Shown piece after piece: positions 36,517-44,722 of a stretch of DNA of 64,000 bases. Every line of letters starts with the position of its first letter. The first letter of the stretch is position 1. Position numbers and translations under genes: made by a program. The notes under the pieces were generated by a model. The model made no database searches. It was not told where the DNA came from and was given only the letters and a program-made list of their open reading frames with translations. The stretch is from Paenibacillus sp. FSL R5-0345. Lineage in GTDB: Bacteria > Bacillota > Bacilli > Paenibacillales > Paenibacillaceae. The stretch lies in contig NZ_CP009281.1 in NCBI RefSeq assembly GCF_000758585.1, positions 558,001 to 622,000 on the forward strand. Direction: 5' to 3'.

Positions 36517-37494
36517 ATGAGTACCAACGTGCGCTATTCCATTGTTATACCGATGTTTAACGAAGAGGCGGTTATTCAGGAGACTTATCGCCGGATCAAA
36601 AAAGTAATGGGTTTGACGGGTGAAGTGTATGAGCTGATCTTTGTGAATGACGGCAGCACAGACAATTGTGCCCAGATGATTGAGGAATACAGTTACTGGG
36701 ATGAAAGTGTGAAGCTGATCGATTTATCGCGTAACTTCGGGCATCAGATCGCGATTACAGCTGGGATGGATTATGCCCTAGGGGATGCAGTCGTCATTAT
36801 TGATGCCGATTTGCAAGATCCGCCGGAACTGATTCTGGACATGATTGCGGAATGGAAGCAGGGTTATGAAGTTGTATATGCCAAAAGGATCAAGCGAAAT
36901 GGAGAATCCTTGTTCAAAAAGTGGACGGCCAGCCTCTTTTATAGAGTGCTTCGTTATTCAACTGACATTTCTATCCCTGTGGATACGGGGGATTTTCGTC
37001 TCATAGATCGTAAAGTATGTGAAGAGCTCAAACGTCTGCCAGAGAAGAATCGATTCGTTCGCGGCCTGGTCAGCTGGGTCGGTTTCCGTCAAAAAGCTAT
37101 TGAATATGAGCGTGATGAACGTCTGGCTGGAGAGACTAAATATCCATTGAAGCGCATGATCAAGCTCTCTATGGATGGAATTACTTCCTTCTCTTATAAG
37201 CCGCTGAAGCTGGCAGGATATCTTGGCGCATTGCTATCGGCTTCTGGTTTTCTATACCTGATGTACGTGCTTTATCTGGTGATTTTTACGGACTCAGCCG
37301 TTAAGGGCTGGGCATCCATGATTGGGATTACACTAACCTTTAATGGGTTTGTACTCATTATGTTAGGGATTCTGGGTGAGTATGTCGGCCGGATTTATGA
37401 TGAGACCAAGGGACGTCCGCTCTATATTGTCCAACAGTTCTATGGGGGTAAGGAGCAGCAGAGCGTTCGCGAGCAGCAAGCCATTCATCGTTAA
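36517..37494 (+). CDS. ykcC: GT2 glycosyltransferase, polyprenyl-phosphate sugar synthase type (YkcC-like)
   Basis: 325 residues with AAGGAGGAGC before the ATG. N-terminal GT2 domain: YSIVIPMFNEEAVIQETYRR, NDGSTDNC, the DAD motif in VVIIDADLQDPPELILDMI, and DTGDFRLIDRKV. Two C-terminal membrane helices (about 230-300) are typical of GtrB/DPM-like enzymes. It probably makes undecaprenyl-phosphate-sugar for the YkcB-like transferase. The following galU supplies UDP-glucose, which supports a glucosyl donor. Confidence 0.93.
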   Translation: MSTNVRYSIVIPMFNEEAVIQETYRRIKKVMGLTGEVYELIFVNDGSTDNCAQMIEEYSYWDESVKLIDLSRNFGHQIAITAGMDYALGDAVVIIDADLQDPPELILDMIAEWKQGYEVVYAKRIKRNGESLFKKWTASLFYRVLRYSTDISIPVDTGDFRLIDRKVCEELKRLPEKNRFVRGLVSWVGFRQKAIEYERDERLAGETKYPLKRMIKLSMDGITSFSYKPLKLAGYLGALLSASGFLYLMYVLYLVIFTDSAVKGWASMIGITLTFNGFVLIMLGILGEYVGRIYDETKGRPLYIVQQFYGGKEQQSVREQQAIHR

Positions 37495-37517
37495 TAACTG
37501 CAAGGGAGGGATTCATC

Positions 37518-38429
37518 GTGAAGATTAGAAAAGCGGTTATTCCCGCCGCGGGCTTAGGCACTCGATTCTTGCCTGCAACTAAGGCTCAGCCAAAGGAAAT
37601 GCTGCCCATAGTGGATAAACCGGCGATACAATATATCGTAGAAGAAGCTGTTCGATCCGGCATTGAGAGCATCATTATCGTGACGGGCCGCAACAAAAAG
37701 TCGATTGAAGATCATTTCGATAAATCAGTGGAACTGGAACAGACGCTTTTGGAAAAAGGAAAAGAGGAGCTGCTTCGTGAAGTCCAAGCGATTAGCGAAC
37801 TGGCCAGCATTCATTACATTCGGCAAAAAGAGCCGCTAGGACTAGGTCACGCTATCCTTTGTGCGGAACAGTTCGTTGGGGATGAGCCTTTCGCTGTTCT
37901 GCTCGGTGACGATATCATGGTCTCGGAGGACCCGGCGCTACTGCAAATGATGAGACTGTATGAACAAGATGAGAAGACCATCGTCGGTGTTCAGCAGGTG
38001 CCTCGGCAGGAGGTTCATAAATACGGGATTATTTCATCTAGCGGTTCTTTACAAGGCGTTCACGAAGTAAAAGGCTTAGTAGAAAAACCCTCCCCAGAAA
38101 CTGCACCTTCAGAGAATGCGATTATGGGGCGATATATTTTGGAGCCTTCGATATTTTCGGTGCTGGCTAAGCTTGAGCGTGGGGCAGGCGGCGAATATCA
38201 GCTGACAGATGCTTTGCACGAGGTATGTCGTAATGAAGGTCTGCTGGCGTTGGATTTGATCGGACAACGTTATGATATCGGCGATAAATTTGGCTATATT
38301 CAGGCTACGCTGGAGGTCGGTTTGATGCGTGAGGAGCTGCGTCCATTGCTAGTTCCGTATTTGCAGAAGCTGGCGGCTAGTCTGAGGGAAGGTGAAGAAG
38401 TGGGGGCGTTACCTTGGGGTACACGCTAG
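37518..38429 (+). CDS. galU: UTP-glucose-1-phosphate uridylyltransferase
   Basis: 303 residues starting with GTG preceded by AAGGGAGGG. The nucleotidyltransferase signature KAVIPAAGLGTRFLPATKAQ is followed by KEMLPIVDKPAIQYIVEEAV, and the later motifs QKEPLGLGHAILCAE and GDDIMVSE are typical of GalU/GtaB. It makes UDP-glucose from UTP and glucose-1-phosphate for envelope glycosylation. It lies 23 bases after the ykcC-like gene in the same operon. A terminator follows at 38440-38508. Confidence 0.96.
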   Translation: MKIRKAVIPAAGLGTRFLPATKAQPKEMLPIVDKPAIQYIVEEAVRSGIESIIIVTGRNKKSIEDHFDKSVELEQTLLEKGKEELLREVQAISELASIHYIRQKEPLGLGHAILCAEQFVGDEPFAVLLGDDIMVSEDPALLQMMRLYEQDEKTIVGVQQVPRQEVHKYGIISSSGSLQGVHEVKGLVEKPSPETAPSENAIMGRYILEPSIFSVLAKLERGAGGEYQLTDALHEVCRNEGLLALDLIGQRYDIGDKFGYIQATLEVGLMREELRPLLVPYLQKLAASLREGEEVGALPWGTR

Positions 38430-38439
38430 GGATTGAAGG

Positions 38440-38508
38440 AAACTGTTCCAAACGACCAGAACATCGTTATTCGGCGGTGAGATTAGGTTGGTTTGGGGCA
38501 GTTTTTTT
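38440..38508 (+). terminator. Terminator of the ykcBC-galU operon
   Basis: Arms AACTGTTCCAAACGACC and GGTTGGTTTGGGGCAGTT pair across a 29-base interior and are followed by seven Ts. Confidence 0.75.
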
Positions 38509-38558
38509 GCGTGTCGCGTAGAGAGAGTTAGCGGATAAGTGTACTGTATACAATTAAA

Positions 38559-38669
38559 AAGTGTATCATTCGGCTACGTATCGACTTAGTTGCACTTGAT
38601 ACACTTATTTCTTCGTAATCCAACGGAAATACATTTTTCGACTGTCTTTAGTTGCACAAACTACACTTA
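38559..38669. repeat. Decayed intergenic repeat patch
   Basis: A perfect 10-base inverted pair AAGTGTATCA (38559-38568) and TGATACACTT (38597-38606) overlaps a direct repeat: TTAGTTGCAC-N4-TACACTTA at 38586-38607 and again at 38648-38669, each preceded by TCGACT. No ORF of note lies in this 360-base gap between convergent transcripts. It looks like remnants of a dispersed repeat or small non-coding mobile unit. Confidence 0.55.
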
Positions 38670-38733
38670 AAAAAGTCATAGGGGAGCTAAAGTATGAAAT
38701 AGCTGCACCAAGTGCAGTTATATTTTGTTATAT

Positions 38734-38777
38734 AAAAAATCCGGAGGACAGATTCCTAAGAATCGTCTCCGGATCTA
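38734..38777 (-). terminator. Terminator of the minus-strand flavoprotein gene
   Basis: On the minus strand TCCGGAG...CTCCGGA (with inner GATTCTTAGGAATC) is followed by a run of six Ts. Confidence 0.85.
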
Positions 38778-38793
38778 TGTTTTAAGTCATTGG

Positions 38794-39360
38794 TTAAGCC
38801 TTTAGCACATCATGATCCACGTAACGTGCACCGTTCAGCTCACTTATCACATTGATCGCTACCTTCGCGCCATCACCTGCTGTAATAATGGCATGTACAC
38901 TTACTCCGGCAACGGTACCTGCAGCCCAAATGCCTGGGATATTTGTTTTGCCTTCTGCATCAACAGCGACTACAGTTTTGATTCTAGGCTCTGTACCATC
39001 TTTTGTCTCCACGCCAGCTTTAGCGGCTAGATCCGTAAGGGCACCCGTTGCAAGAATGACATGCTTCGCTTCATAAATGATTCCGTCTTCGGTTTCAATG
39101 ACGAATCCGTTGCCGCTGGATGTGAGGTTGATAGCTTGTTCTGAAACCAGCTCAGCGCCAAATTTAACGGCTTGCTTATGTCCGGTTTCTACGAGATCAG
39201 GACCACCTACTTCGGAAATTCCATAAAAGTTCTCGAACCATCCTCTGCGGGTCATGCCCTTATCATTGTCGATCAGCAGCGTTTTTTTGCCCGCCTTGGC
39301 GGCGAACAGGGCTGCGCTTGCACCGGCGGGGCCGGCTCCAATTACGGCGATTTCGTACAT
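38794..39360 (-). CDS. Short thioredoxin-reductase-like FAD protein
   Basis: 188 residues with TTAGGAGG before the ATG. The N-terminal FAD Rossmann motif is YEIAVIGAGPAGASAALFAA, and the C-terminal FAD motif is IPGIWAAGTVAGVSVHAIIT, both as in TrxB. The middle NADPH-binding domain and its CxxC of thioredoxin reductase are missing, so the protein is only the FAD half (usual TrxB is about 310). It could be a ferredoxin- or flavodoxin-dependent relative or an electron-transfer partner. The frame is intact from start to end, so it is not obviously a pseudogene. Confidence 0.85.
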   Translation of the reverse strand: MYEIAVIGAGPAGASAALFAAKAGKKTLLIDNDKGMTRRGWFENFYGISEVGGPDLVETGHKQAVKFGAELVSEQAINLTSSGNGFVIETEDGIIYEAKHVILATGALTDLAAKAGVETKDGTEPRIKTVVAVDAEGKTNIPGIWAAGTVAGVSVHAIITAGDGAKVAINVISELNGARYVDHDVLKA

Positions 39361-39414
39361 TTTTTGACCTCCTAAAAGTTTTGCGGAGCGTGGCTCCTTA
39401 GAATGGACAACATA

Positions 39415-39485
39415 GCAAAACTACTTCGTAAGCATGGGCTTAAGTTTTGTGAAGCAAAACTCGCATCGTAGACATAGGCTTAAGT
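39415..39485. repeat. Two-copy imperfect tandem repeat, 39-base period
   Basis: GCAAAACT...CGTAAGCATGGGCTTAAGT is repeated 39 bases later as GCAAAACT...CGTAGACATAGGCTTAAGT. It lies in the gap between the flavoprotein start and the sensor kinase stop. Confidence 0.55.
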
Positions 39486-39507
39486 CTATCACCTATTATA
39501 ACGGTTG

Positions 39508-41091
39508 TTACTCTCTCTTGGCTAATCCTTCCTCACAAGGAAGGGTCACCCTAAAGGTTGTTCCCTCACCGAGGGTGCTGCTTACACTAATCTTGCCGTG
39601 ATGTGCCTCGACGATAGACTTGGTAATAGAAAGGCCGAGGCCGGATCCACCGTATTTACGTGTGCGAGAGGAATCGCTGCGGTAGAAGCGATCGAAGATA
39701 TGCGGGATATGCTCCGCAGAGATCCCGCAGCCATTGTCCCGTACCGTTAGAACGGCCTCATGTTCTCTAGCATGTAAAGAGAGATGTATGGTGCCAGATT
39801 CGGCATCCGTATGCTGAACTGCATTGTGGAACAGATTCAGAATCACCTGCTTAATCTTATTGGGCTCGTATTTCCCACGGATGCCATAGGAGATATCAAA
39901 GGTAACCTTGCGCTGATCCGCCAACAAGAGCAGATGTGGCTTCATTTCGGAAATCACTTCTCCGAGGAGTAAGTCTGTCATCCGCAGTTGAGGGGCGCCA
40001 TCCATTCGAGCGAGTAGAAGTAAATCCTCTACCAGCTTGTTAATTCGTTTCGATTCGCCATGCATGCTTCGCAATGAATTGTACAGCTGTTCTTTATTAT
40101 CCGCGGCACCACGCAGTAAGACCTCCAGAAAGCCGTGGATCGAGGTCAGCGGCGTTCTCAGCTCGTGAGAAGCATCTGCAGCGAAGCGGCGCATCTGTTC
40201 CTTGGCTTCCCGTTCATTATGAAAGGATATTTCGAGACGCTCGAGCATACCATTGAATGAAAGAGCCAGCTTGTCGATTTCGGCCTGTCCTTGATTAATT
40301 GGAAACCGAATATCCAGATTGCCGGCATCAATGATCTGGGCGGACTCTCCCATGTTTGAAAGAGGGACCAGCGTCTTTCGAAGAGCAGGCAAGTATAGGA
40401 AGAAGCCGGCCATTAAAGCAATCACTGACAAGCCTGCGTAGATCAGCAGCTGCTGCATGATCACATCCGTCAATGGCCCCGTACTCACACTCATTTGTAC
40501 CAGCAGTCTAGTATTTCCGGGTCTATAGAGATTCATGAATATCGCTAGATGCTCAGTGCCGTCTTCAGCTTGGATGAGCTTATAATTTCCTGTTGCGCTA
40601 TCGGTGGTGTGAGTAAACAGAGCATCGTATTGTTCGTTTGTCAGTCTTGGTGCAGCTATATCCGAGAGGGTCATTTGCTGTAAATCCCGGAAGATACCCT
40701 CCGAGCTGTACATGGCGAGGGTCGTGTGGGCATCAAGCAGAAGCGGACGCCTATTCTCGCCAGTTCGAAGTTCGCTTGGCATTTTATTCATGCCTTCTCT
40801 TCCCAAAGGGAGATTGCTACTATGCTCGGTGTTTCCCTCATTCGGAGTTGTAACGTCCTCGTCATAGGAATTGAAAAAGTTGAAAAACATCTCACGAGGA
40901 ACAGAACGTATTTGCGCTTCCATAGACTCCGCTCTATTGCTGTATATGAAATCTCTCATGAGTATATATTGTAGTACTCCGATTAGTAGCAGCAATCCTG
41001 ATAGAATGAGCAGTGAAATGGCTAGCAGCTGCTTGCGCAGGGAACGTGGTGCAGGCAGCTTACGAAACCATTTAGAGATGCGCGTACTCAT
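39508..41091 (-). CDS. Sensor histidine kinase (HAMP, EnvZ/PhoR type)
   Basis: 527 residues. One helix at about 20-45, an extracytoplasmic sensor to about 230, a second helix near 235-255 and a HAMP region (PALRKTLVPLSNMGESAQII). The dimerisation box is FAADASHELRTPLTS with His309. The ATPase has NLFHNAVQHT (N box), DNGCGI (G1), FDRFYR (F) and GGSGLGLSITKS (G2). It overlaps the response regulator gene by four bases, so the two are a pair. The sensor domain suggests an envelope signal; the ligand is unknown. Confidence 0.96.
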   Translation of the reverse strand: MSTRISKWFRKLPAPRSLRKQLLAISLLILSGLLLLIGVLQYILMRDFIYSNRAESMEAQIRSVPREMFFNFFNSYDEDVTTPNEGNTEHSSNLPLGREGMNKMPSELRTGENRRPLLLDAHTTLAMYSSEGIFRDLQQMTLSDIAAPRLTNEQYDALFTHTTDSATGNYKLIQAEDGTEHLAIFMNLYRPGNTRLLVQMSVSTGPLTDVIMQQLLIYAGLSVIALMAGFFLYLPALRKTLVPLSNMGESAQIIDAGNLDIRFPINQGQAEIDKLALSFNGMLERLEISFHNEREAKEQMRRFAADASHELRTPLTSIHGFLEVLLRGAADNKEQLYNSLRSMHGESKRINKLVEDLLLLARMDGAPQLRMTDLLLGEVISEMKPHLLLLADQRKVTFDISYGIRGKYEPNKIKQVILNLFHNAVQHTDAESGTIHLSLHAREHEAVLTVRDNGCGISAEHIPHIFDRFYRSDSSRTRKYGGSGLGLSITKSIVEAHHGKISVSSTLGEGTTFRVTLPCEEGLAKRE

Positions 41092-41771
41092 AGATCTACC
41101 CGGTAGCCTGCTCCCCGCAGGGTACGGATAATACGGTGCTCCTTATCCCCGAGCTTCTCGCGAAGCGAACGGATATAGACCTCAACGATATTTTCCTCAC
41201 CGCCAAAATCATAGCCCCACACCTTATCAAGAATCATGGGCTTACTCAGTACAAGACCGTGATTAATAACGAGATACTGCAGTAACTCGTATTCCGTGGG
41301 GGAGAGTTCAAGCACTTCTTCCTTGAAACGAATTTCTTTTCGGCGGCTGTCAATGCGGAATGGACCGCAACGGACCTCCCCTAGCAGACCCGGAAACTGA
41401 TTGCGAAGCCGCGCTTGAATTCGGGCAAGCAATTCATCGAAGCTAAAGGGCTTGACCATATAATCGTCAGCACCAATAGTGAGTCCCTTGACCCGATCGT
41501 CCACTTCATCCTTTGCAGTCAGCATAATGACGGCAATTTCCGTCTCTTCCGAGCGAAGGTAATGACATAACTCGAATCCATCCATACCGGGCATCATGAC
41601 ATCTAGGATGGCTACATGTGGCTTGAATTCAGCAGCGACAGAGATAGCTGTGATCCCGTCGGGTGCGGTTCTGACTTCAAACCCTTCGTTAAGGAGACCC
41701 AGCTCCAGAAATTGTAGTATATGAGGCTCATCATCTACGAGCAGTAGTCGAACGCCTTGGGCTGCTTTCAT
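41088..41771 (-). CDS. OmpR/PhoB-family response regulator
   Basis: 227 residues from ATG 41771 (TTGGAGGT upstream; the in-frame TTG at 41786 overlaps it). The receiver has DD near residue 13 (LLLVDDEPHILQ), phospho-acceptor Asp57 in HVAILDVMMPGMDG, and Lys in VKPFSFDELL. The winged-helix effector is in the C-terminal 95 residues (LSPTEYELLQYLVINHGLVL, VYIRSLREKLGDKEHRIIRT). A TTCAGC direct repeat sits upstream, shared with the ykcB operon, which suggests autoregulation and control of envelope glycosylation genes. Confidence 0.96.
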   Translation of the reverse strand: MKAAQGVRLLLVDDEPHILQFLELGLLNEGFEVRTAPDGITAISVAAEFKPHVAILDVMMPGMDGFELCHYLRSEETEIAVIMLTAKDEVDDRVKGLTIGADDYMVKPFSFDELLARIQARLRNQFPGLLGEVRCGPFRIDSRRKEIRFKEEVLELSPTEYELLQYLVINHGLVLSKPMILDKVWGYDFGGEENIVEVYIRSLREKLGDKEHRIIRTLRGAGYRVDL

Positions 41772-41820
41772 TATAGGTACCTCCAAATCAGTGATAGATA
41801 GCTACATTATGACATATTCG

Positions 41821-41837
41821 GTTGAATGTTTGCTGAA
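41821..41837 (-). promoter_or_regulatory. TTCAGC/TTCAAC direct repeat, candidate operator upstream of response regulator gene
   Basis: On the minus strand TTCAGC-AAACA-TTCAAC with an 11-base period matches the element before ykcB at 16 of 17 positions. It lies just upstream of a CATAAT -10-like hexamer, where an OmpR-type activator would touch polymerase. Confidence 0.55.
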
Positions 41838-41984
41838 GATCCGTCCCTATGCATTACGATTAAATGAGTCGTTTTTTCTTTCGTGCTGATTCAAAGGGGT
41901 TAATTTAGTTATAAGTAATATTAATGTGTTTAATAACAAACAAGGTTAAAAAATTCGGATTTTCGAAAATGTGATAAAAGGGTT

Positions 41985-42013
41985 TTGACGGCGGATATAG
42001 AACACTTTACAAT
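41985..42013 (+). promoter_or_regulatory. Sigma-A-like promoter for glgC operon
   Basis: TTGACG (41985-41990), a 17-base spacer and TACAAT (42008-42013) lie about 220 bases before glgC. The leader between promoter and gene is AT-rich; I see no clear riboswitch or terminator in it. Confidence 0.7.
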
Positions 42014-42235
42014 AAGGATAATCTCCTGATTTTGGCGAAAGATTCCCATTTTAGGTTAGATCATCCGATCGTGTTATATTTCCTTCCACGTTTTATTCAA
42101 CTTTGTCCATCTTCCTATCAAGGCTCATTTCTTTCAAGTGTATTTCCTATGATTTCACTTCTTTCTGGAACTTCTGTTCATTCAACCTGTGCTTGCTGAA
42201 CTTCATATCACCCATAAGTCAAGGGAGGCTTTTCC

Positions 42236-43399
42236 ATGAAGAAAAAGGAAATGGTAGCCATGCTATTGGCTGGAGGCCAAGGCAAAAGATTGAAAGGTTT
42301 AACCAAATCGCTTGCCAAGCCCGCTGTCTATTTTGGAGGGACCTATCGGATCATCGACTTCCCTCTAAGTAACTGCTCCAATTCAGGTATTGATACAGTT
42401 GGTGTGCTGACTCAATATGAGCCGCTTATCCTGCATTCTTACATCGGAGTAGGCAGTGATTGGGATTTGAACCGTAAGAACGGTGGGGTATTCGTATTGC
42501 CACCGCATGAACGCGAGAATGGAAGCAGTTGGTATCGGGGAACAGCCGATGCGATTTATCGGAATCTTAAGTTTGTGGATCAGTTCGATCCAGAGCATGT
42601 TCTTATTTTGTCCGGTGATCACATTTATAAAATGGATTATCACGCTATGCTTCAATACCACAAGGAAAGAAACGCCGATTGCACGATTTCTGTAATTGAC
42701 GTTCCGCTGGAGGAAGCCAGCCGATTTGGAATTTTGAATACGGAGGACGATCTGAAGATTTACGAATTTGAGGAGAAGCCCTCTCAGCCCAAAAGCACAT
42801 TAGCTTCTATGGGAGTGTATATTTTCAAATGGGAGATTCTTCGTAAGCATCTACTGGAGGATGGGGAGAATGTAGGATCATCCCATGACTTCGGCAAGGA
42901 TATCATTCCTTTAATGCTGGAGGACGGAAACTCCTTATTTGCCTACCCTTTTGAAGGATATTGGAGAGATGTAGGTACAGTAACCAGCTTATGGGAAGCG
43001 AATATGGATTTACTGAGCGATACCCCACCGCTTAATCTAAACGATCCCAGCTGGCGCATTTTTACACGTAATCCGAATCAACCTGCCCAATATGTCGCCC
43101 CTGGGGCGAAAGTGTCAGGCTGCATTATTAATGAAGGCTGCATTGTGCATGGCGAAGTGAATCACTCGGTCCTTTTTTATGGCGTAGAAGTGGGTGAGGG
43201 AAGTGTAATTACGGACTCTGTGATTATGCCTAAGGTTAAGATTGGCAAGAACGTACGCATTCATAAAGCGATTATAAGCGAGAATACGGTAATCGACGAT
43301 TATATGGAAATAGGCATCGAACGGGAGAATGAGAATGAAATTCTTCTGATCGACAATAAAAGCAAGAAGCGAAAATCAGTTGTAGCCAAAACCATATAA
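42236..43399 (+). CDS. glgC: Glucose-1-phosphate adenylyltransferase, catalytic subunit GlgC
   Basis: 387 residues with AAGGGAGG before the ATG. The nucleotidyltransferase start motif is [20 protein letters not shown], followed by [20 protein letters not shown], and the substrate loop [14 protein letters not shown]. The C-terminal left-handed beta-helix ([20 protein letters not shown]) is present. It makes ADP-glucose, the first committed step of glycogen synthesis. It pairs with the GlgD-like subunit downstream, as in B. subtilis glgBCDAP. Confidence 0.97.
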   Translation: MKKKEMVAMLLAGGQGKRLKGLTKSLAKPAVYFGGTYRIIDFPLSNCSNSGIDTVGVLTQYEPLILHSYIGVGSDWDLNRKNGGVFVLPPHERENGSSWYRGTADAIYRNLKFVDQFDPEHVLILSGDHIYKMDYHAMLQYHKERNADCTISVIDVPLEEASRFGILNTEDDLKIYEFEEKPSQPKSTLASMGVYIFKWEILRKHLLEDGENVGSSHDFGKDIIPLMLEDGNSLFAYPFEGYWRDVGTVTSLWEANMDLLSDTPPLNLNDPSWRIFTRNPNQPAQYVAPGAKVSGCIINEGCIVHGEVNHSVLFYGVEVGEGSVITDSVIMPKVKIGKNVRIHKAIISENTVIDDYMEIGIERENENEILLIDNKSKKRKSVVAKTI

Positions 43400-43406
43400 T
43401 CAAGCT

Positions 43407-43497
43407 AAAACGCCTTCGGCGTCCTTCTAAGGACGGTAAGCGTTTATGCGAGATTTATAAGGATAAAGTATATGGTGAAACTTATACTTTCTTATAA
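43407..43497 (-). repeat. Double-hairpin intergenic repeat, copy 3 (inverted)
   Basis: Same element as at 7351, 26169 and 47218, but in reverse orientation. On the minus strand TTATAAGAAAGTATAAG, TTTCACC, TATACTTTATCCTTATAA, then AAACGCTTACCGTCCTTAGAAGGACG and AAGGCGTTT. It sits between glgC and glgD. Confidence 0.85.
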
Positions 43498-43521
43498 ATT
43501 ATAAGAGGACGGTGGATTCCG

Positions 43522-44625
43522 ATGAAGCAACTCATGGGTGTAATTAATCTGGATCATGAACTCGATAAACTAAATGAACTCACTTATTTCCGCTGTGGCG
43601 CAGCCGTACCTTTTGCCAGTCGTTATCGGTTGATTGATTTCGTGCTTTCTAATATGATGCGTGCAGACTTAGAGAGCGTCGGTCTGTTCGTCCGCCGTAA
43701 ATACCGTTCTCTAATGGACCATCTGGGTGATGGTAAATCCTGGGATATGAACCGCAAACATGGGGGCCTATTCATTTTGCCTCCGGACTGGAACGATCCA
43801 ACGGATACTTCTCTCGGGGACTTACAGCATTATCATAACAATTTGGATCTTTTTAAACGGGGATCTGCTAAATATATCGTGTTTTCCGGCAGCCAGCATA
43901 TCAATACGATCGACCTCCAAGACTTGTACAGCTACCATCTGGAGAAGGGCGCCGACGTTACAGTGGTGTATAAAAAGATTGAGGAACTGCAGCCAGAGCA
44001 TGATCTATGCCAGCGTATTGAAGTAGACGAAGAAAATAAGGTAACCAATATCCATCATGAGAAGGACCATCCTAATTTATATCTGGATATCTTCATTATG
44101 GAGAAGAAACTGTTCTTGGAGCAGGTGGAGCATTGCATTGCGCATGGAGAGAGTTATTTTTTCCGTGATGTAATTCAGAAGAACCGACACAAATTTAATA
44201 TTGCCGCATACGAATATCATGGCTATCATGCCGTAATTAATTCATTGGAGAGTTATTATAAGAACAGTTTGGAACTGCTCCAGCAGGAGAATTACTTCAG
44301 TTTGTTCAAAGAAAGTCCGGTACAGACGAAGATTAAATATGAGGCTCCAACCCGATACTTGGAGAGTGCTAATGTCAGCAATTCACTGGTGGCTAACGGC
44401 TGCATTATTGGTGGAACCGTGGAGAACAGCGTGATTTTCCGGGGGGTTCAAATACGTAAGGGCGCGAAAATCATCAACTCTGTAATTATGCAAAAGTGCG
44501 TCATTGAAGAGAATGCAGTCATTGAGAACGTGATTATGGATAAAGACGTACATTTGAGTAAGAATCGAATTCTTGTTGGAGATAGCAAACGTCCATTCGT
44601 CATCGCCAAGAGCAGCAAGATCTAA
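43522..44625 (+). CDS. glgD: Glucose-1-phosphate adenylyltransferase-like subunit GlgD
   Basis: 367 residues with ATAAGAGGACGG before the ATG. Similar in length and fold to GlgC, but the N-terminal GGxGxRL catalytic loop is gone (MKQLMGVINLDHELDKLNEL), while the later AAVPFASRYRLIDFVLSNMM and the C-terminal beta-helix remain. This loss is the mark of GlgD, a non-catalytic regulatory partner that activates GlgC. It is 122 bases after glgC, with a repeat element in the gap. Confidence 0.95.
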   Translation: MKQLMGVINLDHELDKLNELTYFRCGAAVPFASRYRLIDFVLSNMMRADLESVGLFVRRKYRSLMDHLGDGKSWDMNRKHGGLFILPPDWNDPTDTSLGDLQHYHNNLDLFKRGSAKYIVFSGSQHINTIDLQDLYSYHLEKGADVTVVYKKIEELQPEHDLCQRIEVDEENKVTNIHHEKDHPNLYLDIFIMEKKLFLEQVEHCIAHGESYFFRDVIQKNRHKFNIAAYEYHGYHAVINSLESYYKNSLELLQQENYFSLFKESPVQTKIKYEAPTRYLESANVSNSLVANGCIIGGTVENSVIFRGVQIRKGAKIINSVIMQKCVIEENAVIENVIMDKDVHLSKNRILVGDSKRPFVIAKSSKI

Positions 44626-44722
44626 CGACTGGATTAGATGAACTAAGCAGTATTAACCTATCTGATCTAATGGCACAGTCTACTGCACTTCTAAAAAAAG
44701 CATTTGTCAGGAGGACCTACTG

